64,000 bases of DNA from Paraburkholderia agricolaris (GTDB lineage: Bacteria > Pseudomonadota > Gammaproteobacteria > Burkholderiales > Burkholderiaceae), in contig NZ_QPER01000002.1 in the NCBI RefSeq assembly GCF_009455635.1, positions 1,612,001-1,676,000 on the forward strand, written 5' to 3'. Position 1 is the first letter of the stretch. Each line of letters starts with the position of its first letter. Under the pieces are notes generated by a model. That model was not told where the DNA came from and ran no database searches. It saw nothing but the letters and a program-made list of their open reading frames with translations. Of the stretch, positions 44,065 to 53,579 are shown in pieces. A program made the translations under genes and the position numbers.

Positions 44065-44442
44065 AAAGACAGCGATGTGTTCGCAGGGGAAGCAAAACAC
44101 AACTTCAGTATCGCAGAGCGGCGGGGCTTGTGCAGCTTGACTGCCGCAAAACATTGTTGCAGTAAGCGTGCTAACTTTCATTTGGCTGGCAATGTTGCTG
44201 AGCGGGTGCAGCATTTTCTCAGGCCGTGTACTCTCAGTTTATTTGCGCATGTTTCCGGCGACGGTGCTTATTTCCTGTGCAATGAATGTTGCGCCAGTCG
44301 AGATGGATTGTTGCGGTCAATCGTCGCAATCAAAGCTCTTTCGGACCGTAGAATGCGAAGCGGAGCCTGAGCATGCCAAGCGGTGATCCGACGATCGGGC
44401 ATGCCGGCACGTGTGCGATGTGAAAGTAAAAGGAACGTGTAG
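44065..44442. other. gene-free stretch upstream of gltA
   Basis: I see no credible gene. Short readings here have atypical composition. The stretch must hold the rightward gltA promoter and possibly a leftward promoter feeding the hairpin at 44042. AAAGGAA about ten bases before the gltA ATG is the ribosome-binding site. Confidence 0.4.
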
Positions 44443-45741
44443 ATGAACTCGAAGACACACGCAACGCTGAGCTTTTCCGACAGCGATCAAACGATTGATT
44501 TGCCTGTTTACCAGGGCACGCTCGGGCCGGATGTCATCGACATCCGCAAGCTGTACGCTCAGACTGGCAAGTTCACGTACGACCCGGGCTTCATGTCCAC
44601 GGCGGCATGCAATTCCGAAATCACGTATATCGACGGTGACAAAGGCGAGCTGCTGTATCGCGGTTATCCGATCGACAATCTGGCGCAGAACGCCGACTTC
44701 CTTGAAACGTGCTATTTGCTGCTGAAGGGTGAATTGCCGAATGCGCAGCAGAAGGAGGAGTTCGTCACCACGGTTACGCAGCACACGATGGTGCATGAGC
44801 AGATGCATTTCTTCTTCCGTGGATTTCGCCGTGACGCGCACCCGATGGCGATTCTGGTGGCGGCGGTTGGCGCGCTATCGGCCTTCTATCACGACTCGCT
44901 CGACATCAACAATCCGCAGCATCGTGACGTATCGGCGATTCGCATGATTGCGAAGCTGCCGACGCTGGTGGCGATGGCGTACAAGTACACCGTGGGTCAG
45001 CCTTTTGTTTATCCGAAGAACGACCTGTCGTACAGCGCGAATTTCATGCGGATGATGTTTGCCAATCCGGCGGAAGAGTACGAGGTGAACGACGTGCTGG
45101 TGCGCGCGTTGGACCGCATTCTGATTCTGCATGCGGACCACGAGCAGAATGCGTCGACGTCGACGGTACGGCTGGCGGGTTCGTCGGGTGCCAATCCGTT
45201 TGCATGTATCGCGGCGGGCATTGCTTGCTTGTGGGGTCCGGCGCATGGCGGTGCGAATGAAGCCGCGCTGAACATGCTGGAGGAGATTGGCTCGGTCGAC
45301 AATATTCCTGAGTTCATTGCGAAGGTGAAGGATAAGAACTCGGGTGTGAAGCTGATGGGCTTTGGTCATCGTGTCTACAAGAATTACGATCCGCGCGCGA
45401 AGCTGATGCGTGAGACCTGTCACGAAGTGCTGGAAGAGTTGGGGTTGCATGACGACCCGCTGTTCAAGCTTGCCATGGCGCTTGAGAAGATCGCGCTTGA
45501 GGATGAATACTTCGTGTCGCGTAAGCTGTATCCGAATGTGGATTTCTATTCGGGTATCGTGCAGCGGGCGCTTGGGATTCCGACTGCGATGTTTACGTGT
45601 ATCTTCGCGATGGCTCGGACTGTTGGGTGGATTGCGCAGTGGAATGAAATGATTGCCGATCCGGAGCAGAAGATTGGGCGGCCGCGGCAGTTGTTCGTTG
45701 GGGAGACTCAGCGCGAGGCTCGGGCGCTCGATAAGAGGTAA
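44443..45741 (+). CDS. gltA: citrate synthase, type II
   Basis: This is a 432-residue TCA-cycle enzyme that condenses acetyl-CoA and oxaloacetate. Catalytic residues are visible as His in [15 protein letters not shown], His in [14 protein letters not shown] and Asp in [22 protein letters not shown] is the CoA-binding region. The length fits the hexameric, NADH-sensitive Gram-negative type. In many Burkholderiales gltA follows sdhCDAB; here no sdh gene lies within reach on the left, so this may be a separately placed copy. The last 200 bases use more T- and G-ending codons than the start. Confidence 0.96.
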   Translation: MNSKTHATLSFSDSDQTIDLPVYQGTLGPDVIDIRKLYAQTGKFTYDPGFMSTAACNSEITYIDGDKGELLYRGYPIDNLAQNADFLETCYLLLKGELPNAQQKEEFVTTVTQHTMVHEQMHFFFRGFRRDAHPMAILVAAVGALSAFYHDSLDINNPQHRDVSAIRMIAKLPTLVAMAYKYTVGQPFVYPKNDLSYSANFMRMMFANPAEEYEVNDVLVRALDRILILHADHEQNASTSTVRLAGSSGANPFACIAAGIACLWGPAHGGANEAALNMLEEIGSVDNIPEFIAKVKDKNSGVKLMGFGHRVYKNYDPRAKLMRETCHEVLEELGLHDDPLFKLAMALEKIALEDEYFVSRKLYPNVDFYSGIVQRALGIPTAMFTCIFAMARTVGWIAQWNEMIADPEQKIGRPRQLFVGETQREARALDKR

Positions 45742-45821
45742 GCGCCTCGTCGGCGGGTTTGTTGTTGATCTGGATTTTTGGCGGTGCCTTGCTGTGTTCG
45801 TGGTCTGGTCTGTTGTTGGTC

Positions 45822-45995
45822 TTTTGGCCTTTCCTTGTTTTGTTAGTGGTCTATTAGCGTTGCCCCTGTGCGGGGCGGCACCTACTTTTCTTTGCCTGCC
45901 GCAAAGAAAAGTAGGCAAAAGAAAGCGGCTTTACCCCGCTAGCTCATAAGCGGGTCCCCCGTACAGCCGCGGTAGTGGTGCATCTGGAATCTGTG
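45822..45995 (+). repeat. left arm of a long imperfect inverted repeat
   Basis: This arm runs from TTGGCCTTTCCTTG to ATCTGGAATC and is the reverse complement, with scattered changes, of 46491-46663. It includes TGCCCCTGTGCGGGGCGGCA and a 15-pair hairpin at 45881-45915 (CCTACTTTTCTTTGC with its complement around a five-base loop). Weaker similarity continues leftward to about 45768. This type of repeat is familiar to me from intergenic regions of Paraburkholderia genomes, though its name and function are not. Confidence 0.75.
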
Positions 45996-46490
45996 TTCTC
46001 GCACATTTCGCCTCAGTGACAAGGGCGTCATACCTCCGGCGGCGCTGCGCGCGCCGATACCCAGTTCATAAAACCGCCCGCCGGGTTTTCGCTTCCGCGG
46101 TTTGCTCCGTTCCCCCACTCGTCGTTGCATCGCTGCCACCGAGCTGCGGTTTCATTCTCCCGTTTGTCTCCTCCCTAATTCTCTGTTGCCTCGCGCCTCC
46201 CCGGATGCCGTTTTGCTCTCGCGTTTTCCCCCGTGTCATGACTCGCCGTTGCTTCGCTGCTGCAAGCACAACCGCGGCAGCGATCGCGATTGCACTGCGA
46301 ATGCAACGCACCGACATTCCGTTTGAAGTGGGGGGCGCTGATCAGAGTGGGAGCACCTCGCCGAGGCGAAGCCGATGGCTCCCGCTGCGCGGAGCGAAGC
46401 CCCAGGTTTCCCTGGCAGACCCGTCCGCGACGCACATAGTGCGGAGTGGGAGCTGATGAATCCTTTGTCACGAACGCGGAGTGTGCGGGG
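45996..46490. other. spacer inside the inverted repeat
   Basis: This is about 495 bases between the repeat arms. It can be read in frame on the plus strand for 146 codons from 46016, but the product is Arg/Ser/Cys-rich, lacks a ribosome-binding site and matches nothing I recognise, so I do not call a gene. Purine/pyrimidine tracts (for example TTCCGCGGTTTGCTCC) suggest decayed sequence. Confidence 0.45.
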
Positions 46491-46663
46491 GCACGGATTC
46501 CAGATGCACCACTATCGCGGCTGTGCGGGGGACCCGCTTAAGAATTAGCGGTTTGAGCCGCTTTCTCTTGCCTACTTCTCTTTGCGGCCGGCAAAGAGAA
46601 GTAGGTGCCGCCCCGCACAGGGGCAACGCTAATAGACCACTCACAAAACAAGGAAAGGCCAAA
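46491..46663 (-). repeat. right arm of the long imperfect inverted repeat
   Basis: This is the reverse complement of the left arm. Its hairpin (46571-46605) is CCTACTTCTCTTTGC with a perfect complement, so relative to the left copy one T-to-C change in one strand is matched by A-to-G in the other. The stem therefore stays perfect: a compensatory change. Similarity to the outer left flank (TGGATTTTTGGCG) resumes just after this arm. Confidence 0.75.
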
Positions 46664-46888
46664 GCGCCAAAAATACCAGCTCAGCAGCGAATCCAGCGAG
46701 CAGCCGTGCCCCCCGGCGAGGGGAAAACAAAAAACCAAAAAACCGAAACTCCCGTGTGATAAGTTCGTCAGACGCATGCAGACCTTCTACAATCGGAAAC
46801 AAACCGCGCAGCCGCACAACCGCACAACCACCCCAGACCCGCGAAAGCGAACCGCATACCGACCACGATCACCACAGGAGTGCCCCTG

Positions 46889-49171
46889 ATGCAGCAGCCA
46901 GAAGCCCTCGGCGGCCTATCCCACTCGGGTGGAATCGACCACCACGAACCCGAGCCGGACGGCGCATTCATCCCGACGGAAAACCTCAACGTCGCGAGCG
47001 CTACCCAGCACGTGCTGAAGTCCGGCGACACTTTCATCGTCAACGACCCCCTCGGCGATATCACCGGCCATGACGACGGCCTGTTCGTCAACGACACCCG
47101 TGTTCTGTCCTCATTGCGCCTCACCTTCGGTGGCCGCGCGCCCTCATTGCTGTCAGGCAGCGTCAGCAGCGACAACACCTCGTTCACCGCGCATCTGACC
47201 AATCGCCCGTTGCCGCCGCTCGGCGGCGATAGCACGCCGGAAGGCGTGATCCACGTCGAACGCGTACGCGTGCTCTCGGGCACCGTGCTCAACGAAGCCA
47301 TCGAACTCACCAACTACGGCACGAGCGATGCAGTCGTGCCGCTGTCGATCTCCTTTGCCAGCGATTTCCGCGACATGTTCGAAGTGCGCGGCCTCAAACG
47401 CGACAAACAGGGTCGTGTCGAACCGGCACGTGTCGAGAACCGCGAGGTGCTGCTCGGTTATATCGGTCTCGATGACGTGGCGCGCAATGTGCAGATCGCC
47501 TTCTCGCCGGAACCGGACAAGCTCTTCGCCGATCGCGCGGATTACACCGTCAAGCTGCCCGCGCAAGCGTGTGTGTCGATCTATCTGTCCGTCTCGGTGC
47601 AGGTCGTCCCGCAAGCCGACAAGCCGGCCGCGGGCGTCGCACAACCCACGCACGCAGTGAGTGAAGCCCATCTGTCGCAGATCGACGCGGAGCGCCCGCG
47701 GGTCGGGCGCGCGGCCGTGCGCGCCGCACTGGTCGACGCCCACCTGGTGATGCGGGAACGGCGTCGCGTCACCGCGCGTGTGCGTTCGAGCAATCCGCTC
47801 TTTAACGCGTGGATCGACCGTTCGCTGGCCGACCTGGGCCTGCTGACCACCGATCTCGCCACGGGGCCGTACCCCTACGCCGGCATCCCGTGGTTCTCGA
47901 CGCCGTTCGGGCGGGATGCCGTCATCACGTCATTGCAGACGCTGTGGCTGCAACCGAATCTGGCCGCGGGCGTACTGCGTTTTCTCGCCGAGCATCAGGC
48001 ACGCGAGAATTCACCGTTTCGCGATGCCGCACCCGGCAAGATCATGCACGAGATGCGCAAGGGCGAAATGGCCGCCACCGGCGAAGTGCCGTTCGCGCTG
48101 TACTACGGCGGCGTAGACACGACCCCGCTATTCATCGTGTTGGCCGGCGCTTATGCAGCACGCACGAACGATCTCGCGCTGATCGACGAGTTGTGGCCGG
48201 CGTTGGAGCGCGCGGCGCAATGGGTCGCGGGCGTGTGCGACAAGAATCGCTATGGTCTGCTGGACTATCAGCGCGAGTCGGACGGCGGCCTCGCCAATCA
48301 AGGCTGGAAAGACAGCCACGATTCAGTCTTCCACGCCGACGGCCGCTTTCCCGACGGTCCTATCGCGCTCGTCGAAGTGCAGGCCTATGCGAGTGCCGCC
48401 TTCGACACGATGGCTCACTTTGCCAAGCTGCGCGGCCTGCGCGATCAGGCCGGGCAATACAGTGAACGTGCGAAGAAAATCCGCAAGTGCGTCGAAGAAA
48501 AATACTGGATGGAAGAGTCCGGCTTCTACGGCATCGCGCTCGACGGCCACGGCGAGCTATGCCGCGTCATGGCGTCGAATGCGGGTCACCTGCTGGCCTT
48601 CGGTCTGCCTTCGCGCGAGCGCGGCGAAGCGGTGGTGCGCGAGCTCGACTCCACGCTGTTCCACACCGGCTGGGGCGTGCGTACGCTGGCCGCGAGCCAG
48701 GCGCGCTTCAACCCGATGGCTTACCACAACGGCTCGGTCTGGCCGCACGACAACGCGCTCTGTGCGCGCGGCCTGTCACGCTACGGCGGCAAGGCGGCGG
48801 CCGTGCGGCTGCTGCAGGCGCTCTTCCAGGCCGCGGTCAATTTCGACATGCGCCTGCCTGAGCTGTTCTGCGGTTTCCCGCGGCGGCGCGGCGAACCGCC
48901 CACTGCCTATCCGGTCGCCTGTCTGCCGCAGGCGTGGGCGGCGGGTTCGCCGTTCATGATGCTCGAAGCCTGTTTGGGCATCACGATCGACGCGGAGCGG
49001 CGTGAAGTCGTAATCGAACAGCCCATGCTGCCTGAGGGTATCGACTGGCTCGAAGTCGGCGATCTGAAGGTCGGCGATTCGTCGGTATCGATCACGTTCC
49101 GGCGGATCGGTGACAAGGTGGTCGCGTCGGCGGCCGAGCAGGGTGACGTGCGGGTGGTCGCGCTTCTGTAG
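46889..49171 (+). CDS. amylo-alpha-1,6-glucosidase (glycogen-debranching type)
   Basis: This is a 760-residue enzyme. Residues about 40-240 form the beta-sandwich N-domain of bacterial debranching-type proteins (FIVNDPLGDITGHDDGLFVND). The C-terminal half is an (alpha/alpha)6 barrel with GIPWFSTPFGRDAVITSLQT, LVEVQAYASAAFDTMA and YHNGSVWPHDNALCARGL, where Asp and Glu residues lie in the active site of this glycoside hydrolase group. It may trim alpha-1,6 branches of glycogen or act on a related glucan; no glg gene is adjacent. CAGGAG eight bases before the ATG at 46889 sets the start. Confidence 0.88.
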   Translation: MQQPEALGGLSHSGGIDHHEPEPDGAFIPTENLNVASATQHVLKSGDTFIVNDPLGDITGHDDGLFVNDTRVLSSLRLTFGGRAPSLLSGSVSSDNTSFTAHLTNRPLPPLGGDSTPEGVIHVERVRVLSGTVLNEAIELTNYGTSDAVVPLSISFASDFRDMFEVRGLKRDKQGRVEPARVENREVLLGYIGLDDVARNVQIAFSPEPDKLFADRADYTVKLPAQACVSIYLSVSVQVVPQADKPAAGVAQPTHAVSEAHLSQIDAERPRVGRAAVRAALVDAHLVMRERRRVTARVRSSNPLFNAWIDRSLADLGLLTTDLATGPYPYAGIPWFSTPFGRDAVITSLQTLWLQPNLAAGVLRFLAEHQARENSPFRDAAPGKIMHEMRKGEMAATGEVPFALYYGGVDTTPLFIVLAGAYAARTNDLALIDELWPALERAAQWVAGVCDKNRYGLLDYQRESDGGLANQGWKDSHDSVFHADGRFPDGPIALVEVQAYASAAFDTMAHFAKLRGLRDQAGQYSERAKKIRKCVEEKYWMEESGFYGIALDGHGELCRVMASNAGHLLAFGLPSRERGEAVVRELDSTLFHTGWGVRTLAASQARFNPMAYHNGSVWPHDNALCARGLSRYGGKAAAVRLLQALFQAAVNFDMRLPELFCGFPRRRGEPPTAYPVACLPQAWAAGSPFMMLEACLGITIDAERREVVIEQPMLPEGIDWLEVGDLKVGDSSVSITFRRIGDKVVASAAEQGDVRVVALL

Positions 49172-49245
49172 ATATGCGCCTTCGCGAGGAGGCGGCGCAT
49201 GCTGGATCTTCGCTGGATCCTCTGTTGGCTGCGATGCCCCGGGTG

Positions 49246-49259
49246 GTAACATTTGTTGT
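49246..49259. promoter_or_regulatory. RpiR operator upstream of the regulator gene
   Basis: GTAACA-TT-TGTTGT matches the operator ACAACA-AA-TGTTGT at 50235-50248 when read on the other strand, differing at two bases of one arm. It sits 33 bases before the regulator start, which fits autoregulation. Confidence 0.6.
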
Positions 49260-49291
49260 CATCTTTATCGGCCGGTCACCCGGACCATCGC

Positions 49292-50146
49292 ATGCCAGAC
49301 AGTTTTGACCAGCTCGCCGCCCTGATCAGGGCGCGCTTCTCCGAACTGAGTCCGCAGTTCCAGATGGGCGCGGCGTTCCTGCTCGACCATCCTGACGAAG
49401 TCGCGGTCTCGTCGATGCGCAAAGTGGCCGAGCGGGCGCAGGTGCAACCGGCCTCGCTGGTGCGCCTGTCGCAACAGCTGGGTTTTCCCGGCTGGAACGA
49501 ATTGCGCAACCTGTTCGTCGCGCGCGTGCGCACGCGGCCCGAGCCGCTTACCAGCCGCGCGCGTTCGCTCGTCAAATCGAAAGATGCGCTGGCCAACGAC
49601 CTGTTGGTCGCGCAACAGCACAATCTTGAAGTCACCGCGGCGCATAACAGTCGCGTGATCGTGGAAGCGGCGCGTCTGCTGCGGCGCGCGCCGCACGTGC
49701 ATGTCGCGGGCTTTCGCTCCTGTTATGCCGTGGCGTTCGGGCTGGTCTACGGGTACCGGTTGTTTCGCCCCTCCGTGTCGCTGCTCAACGGCGAAGCCGG
49801 TACGCTCGAAATGCAACTGCGTACGGTAGCGCGTGACAGCGCTACCATCGTCATCAGTTTCGCGCCGTATTCCGTCGAGGCTGCGCGTGTCGCCGAGGCC
49901 GCGCTGGAAAAGGGCAGCAAGCTGATCGCAATCACGGACAGCGCGGTCTCGCCGATCGCGTTGAACGCCGACAAGGTGCTGATTTTTTCGCACGAAAGCC
50001 CGTCGTTCTTTCCTTCGCTGGTGGCAGCCACGGCGATTTCCGAATCGCTGGTCGCGCATCTGCTCGCGCTGGAAGGGGCGGGGGCCGTCGAACAACTTGG
50101 CATTGCCGAACAATCGCTGCATGACAAAGGCGCATACGTGCCCTGA
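49292..50146 (+). CDS. RpiR/MurR-family transcriptional regulator
   Basis: This is a 284-residue regulator. An N-terminal helix-turn-helix of the HTH_6 type (VSSMRKVAERAQVQPASLVRLSQQL) is joined to a C-terminal SIS sugar-isomerase fold (HVHVAGFRSCYAVAFGLVYG, VISFAPYSVEAARVAEAALEKG, LIAITDSAVSPIA). SIS domains usually bind phosphosugars, but members in amino-acid catabolic clusters exist. The genes after it (C45 enzyme, aminotransferase) point to an amine or amino-acid signal. The start at 49292 is preferred because the earlier reading lies on the operator; its ribosome-binding site is weak. Confidence 0.9.
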   Translation: MPDSFDQLAALIRARFSELSPQFQMGAAFLLDHPDEVAVSSMRKVAERAQVQPASLVRLSQQLGFPGWNELRNLFVARVRTRPEPLTSRARSLVKSKDALANDLLVAQQHNLEVTAAHNSRVIVEAARLLRRAPHVHVAGFRSCYAVAFGLVYGYRLFRPSVSLLNGEAGTLEMQLRTVARDSATIVISFAPYSVEAARVAEAALEKGSKLIAITDSAVSPIALNADKVLIFSHESPSFFPSLVAATAISESLVAHLLALEGAGAVEQLGIAEQSLHDKGAYVP

Positions 50147-50231
50147 TGTTCTTCGTCTTTGTCGTTTGAGCCACGCGCAGGTCTGCGCGGCTTGAAGCAG
50201 AACCGCTCCGCTCGTTCCGCCGTCACGCAAT

Positions 50232-50261
50232 TTGACAACAAATGTTGTTTGGAAGTATAAA
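50232..50261 (+). promoter_or_regulatory. sigma-70 promoter with overlapping RpiR operator
   Basis: TTGACA (50232-50237), an 18-base spacer and TATAAA (50256-50261) form a near-consensus sigma-70 promoter. The 14-base dyad ACAACA-AA-TGTTGT (50235-50248) overlaps the -35 box and spacer, so RpiR binding should block RNA polymerase. This promoter excludes a start codon at 50232 for the next gene. Confidence 0.7.
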
Positions 50262-50291
50262 TACGTGCCGATTGTTGACAGGGTGCGAACC

Positions 50292-51350
50292 GTGGTGTCC
50301 AAGCAGGATTTGAGTCTTTTTCAGGTGAGCGGTGAGCCATATGACATCGGCTTCCGGCTGGGTGAACTCGCGAGGCCGGTGTTCACCGAGTATATGGAGC
50401 AAAGCATTGCGTGGCGGGCGGTTCGGCGCTGGCGCGGCGAGCCGTTCGTGCAACAACTACGGGCGGCGGCTCACGCATATTTCCCGGCGCTGCTGGCCGA
50501 ACTCGACGGCATGGCGGCAGGACTGGGCTGGTCGGCGGAAGACGTCTTTTTGTGGAATTGCCGCGGCGAGTTGATTCACAACGCACCGGACGGTTGCACG
50601 ACGTTAGCCGCGGTCGGAGGCAATGCGCGTTTCATCGCGCACAACGAAGACGGTGATCCGTTTCTGCGCGAGCGTTGCGCGCTGGTCGAGGTTCAACCTG
50701 CCGGCAAACCCGGCTTTGTCAGTTTCTACTACCCGGGATCGTTGCCGGGCCACACCTTCGCGGCCAACCGCGCGGGCCTCGTGCAGGCCATCAACAATCT
50801 GCGTATTTGCATACCCGCAGCCGGCGTGCCGCGAATGATTCTCGCGCGCGCGGTGCTCGATGCGGCCTCGCTCGACGAAGCATTGTCCATTCTGCGCGGC
50901 ACGCCGGCTGCGAGCGGTTTTCATCACACGCTCGGCTGTGCGGGCGACGAGCGTCTTCTGAGCGTCGAAGTCAGCGCGCGGCGCTGTTCCGCGCAAACGG
51001 TGTCGGCGATCGCCGGTCATGCGAATCATCTGATTCATGCTGGCTGCGAAGCCGAGGCGCAAATCGTCACCGATTCTTCACGCGACCGGCAGGCTCGCGT
51101 CGAGCATCTGCTGAGCACATGCGCCGGTCCAATCAATCCCGCCGCGTTGCTGAATATGTTGCAGGATCGCGCCCCTGAAGGCTTGCCGATCTACCGCGAC
51201 GACCCGTTCGATCCCGACGATGAAAACACGCTCGCGACAGCGCTTTTCGACATCGGCAGCGACCGTGTTTCGATGACGGTTTATCGACAAGGCCAATGCG
51301 CGTTCGAGACCGTTGTCGCCTCCTTGCGGCCTGCGCCGCTCCGCACCTGA
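50292..51350 (+). CDS. C45-family acyltransferase/peptidase
   Basis: This is a protein of about 352 residues with an N-terminal-nucleophile fold related to acyl-CoA:6-aminopenicillanate acyltransferase. The nucleophile Cys is in DGCTTLAAVGG (about residue 102), followed by FIAHNEDGDP, the conserved N-x-D loop. C45 enzymes mature by cutting just before that Cys and then hydrolyse or transfer acyl groups on amides. GTG at 50292 has AGGG eight bases upstream and lies correctly after the promoter. It is the first gene of a RpiR-controlled operon with a class III aminotransferase and a CMD protein. Confidence 0.85.
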   Translation: MVSKQDLSLFQVSGEPYDIGFRLGELARPVFTEYMEQSIAWRAVRRWRGEPFVQQLRAAAHAYFPALLAELDGMAAGLGWSAEDVFLWNCRGELIHNAPDGCTTLAAVGGNARFIAHNEDGDPFLRERCALVEVQPAGKPGFVSFYYPGSLPGHTFAANRAGLVQAINNLRICIPAAGVPRMILARAVLDAASLDEALSILRGTPAASGFHHTLGCAGDERLLSVEVSARRCSAQTVSAIAGHANHLIHAGCEAEAQIVTDSSRDRQARVEHLLSTCAGPINPAALLNMLQDRAPEGLPIYRDDPFDPDDENTLATALFDIGSDRVSMTVYRQGQCAFETVVASLRPAPLRT

Positions 51351-51384
51351 GCCGCCGTCGCCCATAGAAAGGAACAGGAAAATC

Positions 51385-52713
51385 ATGTCTACCGTATTCC
51401 ATCGCTCGCCGAAGCAGTCACTGCCGGTCGCTATCGCCGGCGACGGCATCGAAATCATCGATTCCACCGGCAAGCGCTACATCGATGCTTCGGGCGGCGC
51501 AGCCGTCTCGTGCCTAGGCCATAGCAATCAACGTGTGATCGACGCGATCAAGCGCCAGGCGCAGCAATTGCCGTATGCGCACACGTCGTTCTTCACGACC
51601 CAGGCCGCGGAGGAACTCGCCGAGCGCCTGGTGGCGAGTGCGCCGCAAGGGCTCGAACACGTGTACTTCGTGTCGGGCGGCTCGGAGGCGATCGAGGCGG
51701 CGCTGAAACTGGCGCGGCAGTACTTCGTCGAGAAGGGCGAATTGCAACGCCGTCATTTCATCGCGCGTCGGCAGAGCTATCACGGCAACACCCTGGGGGC
51801 GCTTGCGATTGGCGGCAATGCGTGGCGGCGCGAGCCGTTTCTGCCGATCCTGATCGAAGCGCATCACGTAAGCCCGTGTTACGCATATCGCGAACAGCGC
51901 GCCGACGAAACCGAAGAGCAGTTCGCGCAGCGTCTCGCGGACGAACTCGAACAGAAGATTCTGGAACTCGGCGCAGACACGGTGGCGGCGTTCGTCGCTG
52001 AAACGGTGGTGGGGGCGACGGCCGGCGCGGTGCCGCCGGTGCGCGAGTATTTCCGCAAGATCCGCGCCGTGTGCGATCGCTACGGCGTGCTGCTGATTCT
52101 CGACGAAATCATGTCCGGCATGGGCCGCACAGGCTACCTGTACGCGTGCGAGGAAGACGGCGTCGCGCCGGACCTGCTGACCATTGCCAAGGGGCTCGGC
52201 GCCGGCTATCAGCCGATCGGCGCGACGCTGGTAAGCGAGCGGATTTACCAGACGATTGTCGGCGGCTCGGGCTTCTTTCAGCACGGACATACGTATATCG
52301 GCCACGCCACTGCCTGCGCCGCGGCGCTCGAAGTGCAGCGCGTGATCGCTGACGAGCGGCTGCTGCCGAACGTACAGGCGCGCGGCGAGCAGTTGCGTGG
52401 GCGCTTGCGCGAACACTACGCGCAGCATCCGCATATCGGCGATGTGCGCGGGCGGGGCCTGTTTGTCGGCGTGGAACTGGTACGGGAGCGCGCCACCAAG
52501 GTGCCGTTCGACGCGTCGCTGAAACTGCATGCGGCGATCCGGCGCGAGGCGTTCGCGCGTGGCTTGATGGTGTACCCGATGGGCGGCACGGTCGACGGCA
52601 AGATCGGCGATCATGTGCTGCTGGCGCCGCCGTTTATCTGCACGGCGCGCGACATCGACGAGATCGTCAACCGTCTCGCCGATGCGATCGAAGGCGCACT
52701 GGCCGCCGTCTGA
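51385..52713 (+). CDS. class III (omega-type) aminotransferase
   Basis: This is a 442-residue PLP enzyme. IDASGGAAVSCLGH, VYFVSGGSEAIEAALKLARQ, LILDEIMSGMGRTG (the Asp that contacts the PLP ring nitrogen) and TIAKGLGAGYQPIGA (the Schiff-base Lys) are the class III motifs. Relatives use omega-amino acids, diamines or beta-alanine with pyruvate or 2-oxoglutarate. AAAGGAACAGG precedes the ATG at 51385, and it follows the C45 gene by 34 bases. The likely sequence is amide release by the C45 enzyme, then transamination of the freed amine; substrate unknown. Confidence 0.93.
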   Translation: MSTVFHRSPKQSLPVAIAGDGIEIIDSTGKRYIDASGGAAVSCLGHSNQRVIDAIKRQAQQLPYAHTSFFTTQAAEELAERLVASAPQGLEHVYFVSGGSEAIEAALKLARQYFVEKGELQRRHFIARRQSYHGNTLGALAIGGNAWRREPFLPILIEAHHVSPCYAYREQRADETEEQFAQRLADELEQKILELGADTVAAFVAETVVGATAGAVPPVREYFRKIRAVCDRYGVLLILDEIMSGMGRTGYLYACEEDGVAPDLLTIAKGLGAGYQPIGATLVSERIYQTIVGGSGFFQHGHTYIGHATACAAALEVQRVIADERLLPNVQARGEQLRGRLREHYAQHPHIGDVRGRGLFVGVELVRERATKVPFDASLKLHAAIRREAFARGLMVYPMGGTVDGKIGDHVLLAPPFICTARDIDEIVNRLADAIEGALAAV

Positions 52714-52741
52714 CACCCTTTCTATTTCTGCGAGATTTGCA

Positions 52742-53296
52742 ATGACCGAGCGCTTGCCTCACTTCGAACTGTCCGATGCCACGCCCGAACAGAAGGCTGT
52801 TCTTGACGAGATATTGTCCGGTCCGCGCGGCAACCTGAACGGGCCGTTTCTGGGCTGGATTCATAGTCCGGAGCTGGCGCAGCAGGCGCAACGGCTCGGC
52901 GCGTTCTGCCGCTATCGCACCGGCTTGCCGCTGCGCCTGTCGGAGCTGGCGATTCTGGTGACCGCGGCGCGCTGGCAGGCGCAGGCTGAGTGGTACATCC
53001 ACTATCCGATCGCGCTGGAAGCGGGTGTAGCCGAAGCCGATGCCGAGGCGATCCGCCAGGGGCATCGCCCGTCCTTCGCTCACGCCGATGACGCCTTGAT
53101 CCACGATTTCGCGAGTGAACTCTACGATACCAAACGCGTGTCCGATGCGACCTATGCAAAGGCGGTCGAGCGCTTTGGCCATCAGGTGGTGATCAACCTT
53201 GTCGGATTGCTTGGCTACTATGCCCTGGTGGCGATGACGCTGAACGTGTTCGACATGCGCGCCGTGGGACAGGAGAGCTTGCCGTTCGCCGGGTAG
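52742..53296 (+). CDS. carboxymuconolactone decarboxylase (CMD) family protein
   Basis: This is a 184-residue all-helical protein of the CMD/AhpD superfamily, with LRLSELAILVTAARWQAQAEW and HQVVINLVGLLGYYALVAMTLNVF. There is no C-x-x-C, so it is not an AhpD-type peroxidase reductant; it belongs to the group with an unassigned role. It follows the aminotransferase by 28 bases and is the last gene of the RpiR operon. Confidence 0.85.
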   Translation: MTERLPHFELSDATPEQKAVLDEILSGPRGNLNGPFLGWIHSPELAQQAQRLGAFCRYRTGLPLRLSELAILVTAARWQAQAEWYIHYPIALEAGVAEADAEAIRQGHRPSFAHADDALIHDFASELYDTKRVSDATYAKAVERFGHQVVINLVGLLGYYALVAMTLNVFDMRAVGQESLPFAG

Positions 53297-53579
53297 TGGC
53301 GGCGGGGGCGGCGGGGGCGCTGGTTTCGCCGCCGGGTTTTGCTCCGCGCGTCGTCGAACCGTAAGCCGTTGTCGTCACGACACTGGCACACGGAAGCGCC
53401 TATCATGAAGTTCGGTCTACGCCCGCGCCTCTCGCGCCGCGCGGCACGCCCTCGAGGAAAATCCTTGCGGGCGACTCGCGACCGATGCCGACACCACGAA
53501 AATCCGGGCTGGACCGTTGCGGGCGGCATCACGTAGGGTTGAGGAGCGGCACGAAGCAGGGCACAAACAGGAGAGAGCG

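Noticed and set aside
44168..44386. 72-codon frame with a lipobox-like LLSGC before gltA
   Set aside because: The hydrophobic start is tempting, but the rest is not protein-like, there is no ribosome-binding site, and it lies in the gltA leader.
46016..46456. 146-codon open frame inside the inverted repeat
   Set aside because: It has no ribosome-binding site, odd composition and no recognisable domain; repeats of this kind often contain chance frames.
46880..46888. GTG start three codons earlier for the debranching-type enzyme
   Set aside because: It would place the AGGAG almost on top of the start codon; the ATG at 46889 has ideal spacing.
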